Below, piece after piece: positions 54,801 through 61,664 of a stretch of 64,000 nucleotides of DNA. Made by a program: the position numbers and the translations under genes. This DNA comes from Bacteroides caccae (GTDB lineage Bacteria; Bacteroidota; Bacteroidia; Bacteroidales; Bacteroidaceae), in assembly GCF_002222615.2 (NCBI RefSeq), contig NZ_CP022412.2:868001-932000 (forward strand). Direction: 5' to 3'. The notes under the pieces were generated by a model. It saw nothing but the letters and a program-made list of their open reading frames with translations, was not told the DNA's origin and did not search any database. The stretch's first letter is position 1. Each line of letters begins with the position of its first letter.

Positions 54801-55745
54801 GACTTTGCCGAATCGGGAGACAACTGGCATACGAAGTACCGTGTGAATGCAATGCCGCTTGATCTGATTATCGACCTCAAGACGGTGAACCAACTGGATA
54901 AGTTCCACTACTTGCCGCGTACTGATGCCGGTAACGGTACATTATTGAAAGGTACGGTATATTATAGCATGGATAAGGAACATTGGACGGAAGCGGGTGC
55001 ATTCGATTGGAAACGCAACGGTGATGTGAAGATATTCAGCTTCGAGTCCCGTCCTACTGCACGCTATATCAAACTTGCCGTTACGGAAGGTGTAGGAAAT
55101 TACGGTTCCGGCCGCGAATTGTACGTATTCAAAGTGCCTGGAACAGCCAGCTACTTGCAGGGAGATATCAACAATGACGGTAAGATCGACCGCAACGACT
55201 TGACTTCTTATATGAATTACACGGGCTTGCGCCGTGGAGATTCTGATTATGAAGGATATATCAGCAAAGGGGATATAAACATGAATGATCTGATAGACGC
55301 TTACGATATCAGCGTGGTAGCTACTCAGCTCGAAGGTGGTGTCGGTAGAAAAGATACGCTTAAAGTATCGGGCTCTTTATCAATCAGCACCCCGAAACGC
55401 CTCTATCAGAAGGATGAAATCGTTGAAATCCGCGTGAAGGGTAATGACCTGAAAGCTGTGAATGCACTTAGCTTTGCATTGCCTTACGATCAGAATGACT
55501 TTGAGTTCGTTGGTGTAGAGCCGCTGAATATGAAAGCAATGGAAAACCTGACTTACGACCGCTTGCATACCAATGGAGTGAAATCGCTCTATCCTACGTT
55601 TGTCAATATAGGAAAGCAGGAAGCATTGAATGGTTCGGAAGAATTGTTTGTCCTGAAGCTGAAAGCGAAACGTAAAGTGAAGTTTGAATTGACTTTGAAA
55701 GACGGAATATTGGTTGATAAGGAACTGAGAATGCATCAATTCTAG
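51864..55745 (+). CDS. Multidomain GH31 glycosidase with FN3, F5/8C, dockerin-like and cohesin-like modules
   Basis: A 1293-residue exported protein. After the signal peptide comes a GH31 N-terminal domain (about 45-230) and the catalytic barrel (about 260-620) with nucleophile Asp430 in VLKTDVAWVGAGY and acid/base Asp482 in IWSGDQTGG. Beta domains follow to about 870, then FN3 (about 885-955), F5/8C/CBM32 (about 960-1090), a dockerin-like Ca2+-binding pair (GDINNDGKIDRNDL and GDINMNDLIDAYD, about 1097-1160) and a cohesin-like module (about 1170-1293). The KTDVAWVGAGYSFG segment and the module set resemble the GH31_18 alpha-N-acetylgalactosaminidases of gut bacteria, which act on Tn-type O-GalNAc. 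This subfamily call is from memory. Codon use is visibly more GC-rich than in the preceding sulfatase genes. Confidence 0.88.
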   Translation: MIKNHSFCLRKLRFIAVFLLFYPISLLSIQASEKSDMSNVVSNTAQQTSGILSVKKVNPTTVDVLFSNNQRRTIDFYGENIFRVFQDNSGGIIRDPEAKPEAQILVDQPRRQVSNLAIDEKDGIITLATGKVRVELNKQTGLMKVINLGTNACVIDETAPVVFEPKKVTVTLKEQPDEYFYGGGVQNGRFSHKGKVIAIENQNSWTDGGVASPTPFYWSTNGYGMMWYTFKKGEYDFGATEKNVVKLSHNSSYLDIFYMVNDGAVALLNDFYQLTGNPVLLPKFGFYEGHLNAYNRDYWKEDEKGILFEDGKRYKESQKDNGGIKESLNGEKNNYQFSARAVIDRYKSHDMPLGWLLPNDGYGAGYGQTETLDGNIANLKSLGDYARQNGVEIGLWTQSDLHPKEGVSALLQRDIVKEVRDAGVRVLKTDVAWVGAGYSFGLNGVADVGRIMPYYGNDARPFIISLDGWAGTQRYAGIWSGDQTGGVWEYIRFHIPTYIGSGLSGQPNICSDMDGIFGGKNETVNIRDFQWKTFSPMQLNMDGWGANEKYPHALGEPATSINRMFLKLKSELMPYTYSFAKEAVDGMPLIRAMFLDYPSAYTHGTATQYQYMYGTDFLVAPVYQKTQADEKGNDIRDGIYLPAGSWIDYFSGEKYEGNCILNNFDTPIWKLPVFVKNGSIIPMTNPHNNVSEIDKSLRIYEFYPNGHTETIEYDDDGVTEAYRRNKSVSTLIESDVNDKKNRLTITIHPTAGNFDGFVKDKKTELRINVTEKPKKLVAKVNKKTVKLMEVTTAEDFLKGENVYWYEATPNLNKFATKGSEFEKVVITKNPQLRVKLASADITVSQVVLNVDGFRFAPADRYRVTTGTLTMPQNAQVTEENREAYTLKPTWDKVANADFYEIEFDGMLYTTIRNTYLLFEGLNAETPYSFKVRAVNKDGVSDWATIQVTTKANPLEFAIHGIEGESTAASQGGFGVNRLFDFAESGDNWHTKYRVNAMPLDLIIDLKTVNQLDKFHYLPRTDAGNGTLLKGTVYYSMDKEHWTEAGAFDWKRNGDVKIFSFESRPTARYIKLAVTEGVGNYGSGRELYVFKVPGTASYLQGDINNDGKIDRNDLTSYMNYTGLRRGDSDYEGYISKGDINMNDLIDAYDISVVATQLEGGVGRKDTLKVSGSLSISTPKRLYQKDEIVEIRVKGNDLKAVNALSFALPYDQNDFEFVGVEPLNMKAMENLTYDRLHTNGVKSLYPTFVNIGKQEALNGSEELFVLKLKAKRKVKFELTLKDGILVDKELRMHQF

Positions 55746-55803
55746 TGATAGAAGCAGCATTCCTGAATCATTCAATCTATTTTTTCTTGTAAAATGGTTA
55801 GGG

Positions 55804-55861
55804 GAGCAAATAGTAGAGGCTGGAAATAAAAATCCGACTCTACTGTTTGCTCTGTTTTTTT
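55804..55861 (+). terminator. Strong intrinsic terminator
   Basis: A 15-bp stem (55804-55818 with 55838-55852, one G:U pair) followed by TGTTTTTTT. It lies 58 bases after the GH31 stop codon and ends the accessory region. Confidence 0.9.
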
Positions 55862-55959
55862 AGAAAAAATAGAATCGGCTCTTTATATCAGTCTAGGATT
55901 TATTTCGTAGTTTTACGGACGTATTAGCAAGGAGTGTAACCTCAAATAGTAAAGATTGT

Positions 55960-56475
55960 ATGGAATGTAGAATACGTCGGTGGCGGATAGAAGATGCCAA
56001 TGACATTGCAGAGACGCTGAATAACAAGAAAGTGCTTGATAATTTGAGAGACGGCATTCCTTTCCCCTATACGGTGGAGGATGCGAAAGAGTTCATACAA
56101 GCGATGAATGTTGCCGATCCGGAAACTACTTTTTCATTTGCCATTACTGTAGATGACAAGGCAATAGGAAGTATAGCCGCGTTCCGTCAGAGCAATATAC
56201 ATTCGAAAACGGCTGAAGTAGGTTATTATATTGCAGAACCCTATTGGGGAAAAGGACTTGGAACGAGTGCCATCAGACAGATATGTGAGTATATCTTTCG
56301 CAATACCGATATCATCCGGCTCTTTGCGGAGCCTTTCGCACATAATATCGGCTCTTGTCGTATCCTTGAGAAAAGCGGCTTTCAGTTGGAGGGAACGCTG
56401 AGAAAGAATGCGGTGAAGAATGGCGTCGTTGTGGATATGAAGATGTATTCAATCCTGAATTGTGATAAGGCATAA
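55960..56475 (+). CDS. GNAT-family N-acetyltransferase (RimJ/RimL type)
   Basis: A 171-residue cytoplasmic acetyltransferase. It has the N-terminal R-x-W-x-x-x-D-A phrase (RRWRIEDANDIAETLNN), a central strand and acetyl-CoA loop (VGYYIAEPYWGKGLGTSAIRQI, Q/R-x-x-G-x-G/A type) and the FAHNIGSCRILEKSGFQLEG end typical of the RimL-like group. It transfers acetyl from acetyl-CoA to an amino group. The acceptor is unknown. It is monocistronic, between a terminator and the repeat array, converging with the SulP gene. Confidence 0.88.
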   Translation: MECRIRRWRIEDANDIAETLNNKKVLDNLRDGIPFPYTVEDAKEFIQAMNVADPETTFSFAITVDDKAIGSIAAFRQSNIHSKTAEVGYYIAEPYWGKGLGTSAIRQICEYIFRNTDIIRLFAEPFAHNIGSCRILEKSGFQLEGTLRKNAVKNGVVVDMKMYSILNCDKA

Positions 56476-56603
56476 TCTTATCGTTTTTCTAACGATCGTA
56501 CCATTTATTGATTCAGTACTGTTGAGAGCGATGTATAAGCGCGGATTATTCTTGAAAGTCTGGTGAAATAATGTTTGATTTAAGTAGCTTGTATGCCGTG
56601 TGT

Positions 56604-56713
56604 GCTGGACATATAGATCCGGCACGTAGGCCATATATACCCAACGCATTGGATCTATATGTCCAATACGTTGGATCTATATGCCCGATATACACGGTAT
56701 ATATCTCCTGTAA
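56604..56713 (+). repeat. 22-bp tandem repeat array, copy 2
   Basis: Five 22-bp units start at 56604, 56626, 56648, 56670 and 56692. Units 2 to 4 are nearly the same as units 2 to 4 of the array at 6948-7035 (shared GGCCATATATACCCAAC and ATCTATATGTCCAATAC). Each unit is an imperfect palindrome such as GTTGGATCTATATGTCCAAC. It lies between the convergent GNAT and SulP genes. Confidence 0.8.
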
Positions 56714-56730
56714 TTAGTTGATAAACATCG

Positions 56731-58410
56731 CTATTTCACAATGCTTTCCGCTCTTTCCAACGCTATATTTATGTTCGGGCAGATGTTTTCTTTTCCCAGC
56801 AGTTCATAGAAGCCGGATTTCTCCAGCACTTTATGTACCTTATCATTTACTCCGGAAAGGATAACAGTTGTTTTTTCTTTCTGCGACATTTCACAAAGCA
56901 CGGTCAGGTTGTGTATGCCTGTGGAGTCAATGAACGGAACTTTTCTCATACGGATGATACGTACTTTCGGGCGGTCTCCCAGTTGTGCCATGGTGTCTTC
57001 AAACTTTGTAGCGATACCGAAGAAATAGGGGCCGTTGATCTCATATACCTCTACGCCTTTCGGGATGATGAGGTTCTCTTCGTGCACGGCAATGTCCGAT
57101 TCTTTGTTCGGGTCAATCTCGTCGGTGATGACAGAGATTTCGGTTGTCTCCATTACGCGTTTCATAAAGAGAACGCAGGCAATGATTAATCCTACTTCGA
57201 TAGCAACGGTTAAATCGAAAATGACCGTAAGGAAGAAAGTGATAAGCAACACAGTGACGTCTGATTTCGGGTTTTTCAGTAAAGCCTTGAATACGCGCCA
57301 GCCGCTCATGTTATAAGATACAATGACTAACACGCCGGCAAGGCATGCCATGGGGATGTATTGTGCCAGCGGCATCAGGAAAAGCAGAATCAGGAGCAGG
57401 ATTACTGCATGAATAATTCCGGCTATCGGTGTCTTGCCACCGTTGTTGATGTTCGTCATGGTACGGGCGATAGCTCCGGTAGCGGGGATACCTCCGAACA
57501 GAGGGGCTACGATATTTGCCGCGCCTTGCGCGATAAGCTCTGTGTTGGAATCGTGGCGGTCGCCAATCACACCGTCGGCTACCGTGGCGGACAGCAATGA
57601 TTCGATAGCTCCTAATACGGCAATCGTGATAGCTACCGGAAATAATTCCCTGATAGCTTCCCAGTCTAGGGCGGGCACGACAGCGTCAGGCAATTCCGAT
57701 TTGATAGTGAAACGGTCTCCTATCGTCTGGATGCAGTCGATTCCTCCGAAGGTTTTCATCAGATAGACGGCAGCAGTGACAACGACAATTGCTATCAGTG
57801 AGCCGGGAATTTTTTTTGAGAACTTGGGGGTAATGGCGATGATAATAATGCTGACAACGCTCACGATAGTGTTCCACCAGTTGACCGTATCGAAGTGACG
57901 GAAATAAATCATCCACTTCCCGACGAAATCTCCCGGCACTTTCTCCTCTCCAAAAGATAAACCGAAAATATCGGCAATCTGGGTAGTGAAAATAGTAACG
58001 GCGATACCGCTGGTAAATCCGACAATGATAGGATAAGGGATAAACTTGATGACTGCACCGAGTTTGAAGACTCCCAGTAATACAAGCAGTACACCTGCCA
58101 TGAGCGTGGCTACAATCAGTCCGGCTTCACCGTATTGCTGGATAATGCCGTAGATGATAACGATGAAAGCACCTGTCGGGCCGCCGATCTGGACTTTGCT
58201 ACCTCCCATTAGGGAGATGATAAATCCGGCGATGATAGCGGTGATAATACCTTTTTCGGGCGATACTCCCGAGGCGATACCGAAGGCGATAGCCAATGGA
58301 AGTGCCACGATACCTACGATGATGCCGGCCATTAGGTCCGCCATAAACGTTTCTTTCGAGTAATTCTTCAGACAAGAAACCAGCTTGGGTTTAAATTCAA
58401 ATAGCTTCAT
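56731..58410 (-). CDS. SulP-family anion transporter with STAS domain
   Basis: A 559-residue inner-membrane protein. The N-terminal ~410 residues hold the multi-span SulP transport domain (LMAGIIVGIVALPLAIAFGIASGVSPEKGI, GGPTGAF). After a linker of acidic residues, the C-terminal STAS domain (about 440-555) contains RKVPFIDSTGIHNL. SulP proteins move sulfate, bicarbonate or other anions. Import of sulfate or bicarbonate cannot be told apart here. It is not obviously tied to the sulfatase genes 5 kb away: the repeat array and a terminator intervene and the strand is opposite. Confidence 0.93.
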   Translation of the reverse strand: MKLFEFKPKLVSCLKNYSKETFMADLMAGIIVGIVALPLAIAFGIASGVSPEKGIITAIIAGFIISLMGGSKVQIGGPTGAFIVIIYGIIQQYGEAGLIVATLMAGVLLVLLGVFKLGAVIKFIPYPIIVGFTSGIAVTIFTTQIADIFGLSFGEEKVPGDFVGKWMIYFRHFDTVNWWNTIVSVVSIIIIAITPKFSKKIPGSLIAIVVVTAAVYLMKTFGGIDCIQTIGDRFTIKSELPDAVVPALDWEAIRELFPVAITIAVLGAIESLLSATVADGVIGDRHDSNTELIAQGAANIVAPLFGGIPATGAIARTMTNINNGGKTPIAGIIHAVILLLILLFLMPLAQYIPMACLAGVLVIVSYNMSGWRVFKALLKNPKSDVTVLLITFFLTVIFDLTVAIEVGLIIACVLFMKRVMETTEISVITDEIDPNKESDIAVHEENLIIPKGVEVYEINGPYFFGIATKFEDTMAQLGDRPKVRIIRMRKVPFIDSTGIHNLTVLCEMSQKEKTTVILSGVNDKVHKVLEKSGFYELLGKENICPNINIALERAESIVK

Positions 58411-58461
58411 TTTTATGAGTTGTTATACGTGTAATCTGACCTTTTTGCAAAGTAGAGGTTG

Positions 58462-58469
58462 CAAAATTA
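58462..58469 (-). promoter_or_regulatory. Candidate -7 element for the SulP gene
   Basis: Minus-strand TAATTTTG matches TAnnTTTG, 51 bases before the start codon. No clear -33 element. Confidence 0.35.
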
Positions 58470-58588
58470 TATAAAATAATCGAAATAAGTATGTTCTCCA
58501 GCATATTATTTGTCTGTTGATAGATTTCATCAATGAACTGATAGTTTTTATTCATAAAGAAAAGTCGGTTTATTACGAACAATTCGCT

Positions 58589-58596
58589 TATATTTG
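58589..58596 (+). promoter_or_regulatory. -7 element for the rubrerythrin gene
   Basis: TATATTTG is an exact TAnnTTTG match 62 bases upstream of the start codon. The -33 region is only weakly similar to the consensus. Confidence 0.5.
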
Positions 58597-58658
58597 CGTT
58601 ATAAATAGTACGACAAGTTACGTTTGGTAATTACCAATTTAAAATATAGATTAGAATT

Positions 58659-59237
58659 ATGGCTAAAAGTATTAAAGGAACTCAGACAGAGAAGAATCTG
58701 TTGACTTCATTTGCAGGAGAATCACAAGCAAGAATGCGTTACACTTATTTCGCAAGTGTGGCTAAAAAGGAAGGTTACGAACAGATTTCTGCTATCTTCA
58801 CTGAAACGGCTGATCAGGAAAAAGAACATGCAAAACGTATGTTTAAGTTTCTGGAAGGTGGTATGGTTGAAATTACTGCCAGCTATCCGGCCGGTGTAAT
58901 CGGTACTACACTCGAAAATCTTCGCGCTGCCGCTGCCGGCGAGCATGAAGAATGGTCACTGGATTATCCCCACTTCGCAGATGTAGCAGAACAGGAAGGT
59001 TTCCCGATGATTGCTGCTATGTACCGCAACATCTCTATCGCTGAAAAAGGTCACGAAGAAAGATATCTGGCTTTCGTGAACAATATCGAAAATATGACTG
59101 TATTCGCTAAAGAAGGCGAAGTGGTATGGCAATGCCGTAACTGCGGTTACATCACCGTAGGTAAGGAAGCTCCTGAAGTTTGTCCGGCTTGCCTGCATCC
59201 GCAAGCATATTTCGAAGTGAAGAAAGAAAACTATTAA
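58659..59237 (+). CDS. Rubrerythrin
   Basis: A 192-residue cytoplasmic protein. An N-terminal ferritin-like four-helix domain carries the diiron ligands (GESQARMRYTYF, ETADQEKEHAKRMF, AEQEGFPMIAAMYRNI, EKGHEERY). The C-terminal rubredoxin-like domain has Fe(Cys)4 residues C159, C162, C175 and C178. Rubrerythrins reduce hydrogen peroxide and are part of the oxidative-stress defence of anaerobes such as Bacteroides. It has its own promoter and a bidirectional terminator behind it, so it is a single-gene unit. Confidence 0.95.
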   Translation: MAKSIKGTQTEKNLLTSFAGESQARMRYTYFASVAKKEGYEQISAIFTETADQEKEHAKRMFKFLEGGMVEITASYPAGVIGTTLENLRAAAAGEHEEWSLDYPHFADVAEQEGFPMIAAMYRNISIAEKGHEERYLAFVNNIENMTVFAKEGEVVWQCRNCGYITVGKEAPEVCPACLHPQAYFEVKKENY

Positions 59238-59267
59238 TCTGCGTCTACCGGGTTAATTGGATAAAGA

Positions 59268-59301
59268 AAAATGAGGCTGACTTGTTAATCAGCCTCATTT
59301 T
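59268..59301. terminator. Bidirectional intrinsic terminator
   Basis: Perfect 13-bp stem (59268-59280, AAAATGAGGCTGA; 59289-59301) with an 8-base loop, A-rich on one side and T-rich on the other. It serves both the rubrerythrin gene and the converging nadB operon. Confidence 0.88.
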
Positions 59302-59577
59302 CTATTTATTTCGGATACTGTCTTTGTAAATGGTAATTGTTCGTTCTCCTGTCGAATCATTCTTGATACTAGTTACATCTCCCCGTGTGGTGAAATATAC
59401 ATAGTTTCCCATATCAAAAAAACGGTAGACTTTTATTCCCTCGTGCTCAAACAGATAACTTACTTCGTAGGTTCTGTTGTTCTCGGATTTCCCACTTTTT
59501 AGCGGGATGCCTGTATAACAGGAAGCTAATCCTATCATACAGAACAAAGAAATAAAGAGTTGAGCTAATGTTTTCAT
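59302..59577 (-). CDS. Small DUF4884-like lipoprotein
   Basis: A 91-residue lipoprotein: signal peptide with lipobox GLASC, then a short beta-rich body (VSYLFEHEGIKVYRFFDMGNYVYFTTRGD). It resembles the small DUF4884 family of Bacteroides, of unknown function (recognised from memory). It starts 2 bases after the nadB stop codon and so is cotranscribed with it. The reason for the pairing is not known. Confidence 0.75.
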   Translation of the reverse strand: MKTLAQLFISLFCMIGLASCYTGIPLKSGKSENNRTYEVSYLFEHEGIKVYRFFDMGNYVYFTTRGDVTSIKNDSTGERTITIYKDSIRNK

Positions 59578-59579
59578 AA

Positions 59580-61151
59580 TTATTTCTTTGCGTGCGGATA
59601 ATCTATCGTGTAATGCAATCCGCGGCTTTCCTTGCGTTCCATTGCCTGGCGCATAATCAGATAGCCGACATTCACCATATTGCGCAATTCACAGATTTCT
59701 CTGGAAGCGACACTACGTTTGAACAGGCTTTCAGTCTCTTCGTAGATAATGTCCAGTCTGTCCCAGGCACGTTTCAAGCGAAGGTCGCTGCGGACAATAC
59801 CTACATACGTACTCATAATCTGATTTACTTCCTTCATGCTCTGTGTGATGAGTACCATTTCTTCCGGTGAGCGGGTACCTTCATCGTTCCATTCGGGGAT
59901 GTTTTCGTTGTAGGAATATTGGTCGATGACTTGCAGACTGTGCTTGGCAGCTGCATCGGCATATACCACGGCTTCAATCAAAGAGTTGGAAGCCAGGCGG
60001 TTACCGCCGTGCAGTCCTGTGCAAGAACACTCTCCTACTGCGTATAGACGCTCGATAGAAGACTGTCCGTTCAGGTCTACCAGGATACCGCCGCAGAGAT
60101 AATGGGCGGCCGGAGCTACCGGGATATAATCTTTAGTGATGTCGATGCCCAGACTCAGGCATTTCTCGTAGATATTGGGGAAATGTTTCTTTGTTTCTTC
60201 CGGATCTTTGTGGGTGACGTCCAAATAAACATGATCGTCTCCGCGATTCTTCATCTCGTTGTCAATGGCACGTGCCACGATGTCGCGCGGGGCAAGCGAG
60301 AGACGCGGGTCGTATTTCTGCATGAATTCCTTGCCGTCCATAGTACGGAGTACGCCACCGTAGCCGCGCATTGCTTCCGTAATCAGGAAAGAAGGACGGT
60401 CACCCGGATGATAAAGGGCGGTGGGGTGGAACTGTACAAATTCCATATCTTTCACCGTACCTTTGGCGCGGTAAACCATAGCGATGCCGTCTCCCGTGGC
60501 GACTAGCGGATTGGTTGTGGTCTTGTAGACGGCTCCTACTCCACCGGTGGCCATCAAAGTCACTTTGGCAAGATAGGTATCTACTTTTCCGGTCTTCGGA
60601 TCGAGGATATAAGCACCGTAGCATTTGATGTCCGGTGTCTGGCGGGTAACGGTGACTCCCAGATGATGTTGGGTCAGGATTTCAATAGCAAACTGGTTCT
60701 CGATTACCGTGATATTGGGATGCCGTTGCACGGCTTTGATCAGGCTATCCTGTATTTCAGCTCCCGTATTGTCTTTGTGGTGAAGGATACGGAATTCAGA
60801 GTGTCCCCCTTCGCGGTGCAGGTCAAATTCGCCTTTCTCATTTTTGTCGAAGTCCACTCCCCACTTGATTAGTTCCTCAATTTGTGCGGGAGCTTCGCGC
60901 ACTACTTTCTCCACTGCGGCACGGTCGCTGATCCAGTCGCCGGCGTTCATGGTGTCTTCAATGTGTTTGTCGAAATTGTCTACCAGCAGGTTGGTCACAG
61001 ACGCTACCCCACCTTGTGCGAAGTACGTATTGGCCTCTTCCAGCCCACTTTTACAGATAAGAGCAACTTTACCTTTGTGCGCCACTTTCAGCGCAAAACT
61101 CATACCGGCAATTCCGGAGCCGATAACGAGGAAATCGAATTTTCTTACCAT
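59580..61151 (-). CDS. nadB: L-aspartate oxidase
   Basis: A 523-residue flavoenzyme. I use the ATG at 61151. The longer frame starts with GTG. The FAD-binding Rossmann motif is VIGSGIAGMSFAL. The substrate and FAD region includes REGGHSEFRILH, ATGGVGAVY, LAPRDIVARAID and GGNRLASNSLIEAVVYADAA. A helical C-terminal domain of the succinate-dehydrogenase/aspartate-oxidase type follows. It oxidises L-aspartate to iminoaspartate, the first step of de novo NAD synthesis with NadA. Under anaerobic conditions fumarate is the usual acceptor. All expected motifs are present. The small DUF4884-like gene follows in the same operon. Confidence 0.95.
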   Translation of the reverse strand: MVRKFDFLVIGSGIAGMSFALKVAHKGKVALICKSGLEEANTYFAQGGVASVTNLLVDNFDKHIEDTMNAGDWISDRAAVEKVVREAPAQIEELIKWGVDFDKNEKGEFDLHREGGHSEFRILHHKDNTGAEIQDSLIKAVQRHPNITVIENQFAIEILTQHHLGVTVTRQTPDIKCYGAYILDPKTGKVDTYLAKVTLMATGGVGAVYKTTTNPLVATGDGIAMVYRAKGTVKDMEFVQFHPTALYHPGDRPSFLITEAMRGYGGVLRTMDGKEFMQKYDPRLSLAPRDIVARAIDNEMKNRGDDHVYLDVTHKDPEETKKHFPNIYEKCLSLGIDITKDYIPVAPAAHYLCGGILVDLNGQSSIERLYAVGECSCTGLHGGNRLASNSLIEAVVYADAAAKHSLQVIDQYSYNENIPEWNDEGTRSPEEMVLITQSMKEVNQIMSTYVGIVRSDLRLKRAWDRLDIIYEETESLFKRSVASREICELRNMVNVGYLIMRQAMERKESRGLHYTIDYPHAKK

Positions 61152-61257
61152 AATTTTGTTATTTCTCACCGCAAAGCTACAAAATAAGTTACTTCGTTGT
61201 ACTTTTCGTTGTCACTAATTCATAAAATTGCTACCTTGCAGGCAAAAATCTGACAAA

Positions 61258-61650
61258 ATGAATCGAATTTTTCATGCCCGCATCGCCTGGTACCAGTATT
61301 TCCTCTTGGCAGTGCTTACTGTAAATGCCGTCGGTGCTTTGTGGTGTAAATATATCTTGCCGGCTGTGCTGTTTATGCTCATGCTGATTGTAGTGATCGA
61401 ACAGATTATACATACCGCCTATACGGTCACTACGAACGGAAATATTGAAATATCCCGTGGACGCTTTATCCGTAAGAAGGTAATTCCTATTTCCGAAATT
61501 ACGACTATACAAAGGTACCGTTCTATGAAATTCGGGAGTTTCTCGGTGACCGATTACATATTGATAGAGTATGGGAAAGACAAGTTTGCTTCCGTCATGC
61601 CTGTCAAAGAACGGGAATTTGTTGAACTGATTGAAAAGAAAATGAACTAA
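61258..61650 (+). CDS. Small membrane protein with bacterial PH-like domain
   Basis: A 130-residue protein. The ATG at 61258 is chosen because it gives a normal start to the first membrane segment. Two transmembrane helices (about 11-30 and 33-52, WYQYFLLAVLTVNAVGALW and LPAVLFMLMLIVVIEQII) are followed by a PH-like beta domain (YTVTTNGNIEISRGRFIRKKVIPISEITTIQRYR). Function unknown. Diverges from nadB and is 14 bases ahead of the dihydrolipoamide dehydrogenase gene, so the two may be cotranscribed. Confidence 0.78.
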   Translation: MNRIFHARIAWYQYFLLAVLTVNAVGALWCKYILPAVLFMLMLIVVIEQIIHTAYTVTTNGNIEISRGRFIRKKVIPISEITTIQRYRSMKFGSFSVTDYILIEYGKDKFASVMPVKEREFVELIEKKMN

Positions 61651-61664
61651 ATAATTTATTTACT

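Noticed and set aside
56731..58410. SulP transporter considered as part of the sulfatase locus (sulfate uptake)
   Set aside because: It is on the opposite strand, behind a strong terminator and beyond a repeat array and a GNAT gene. No shared promoter motif.
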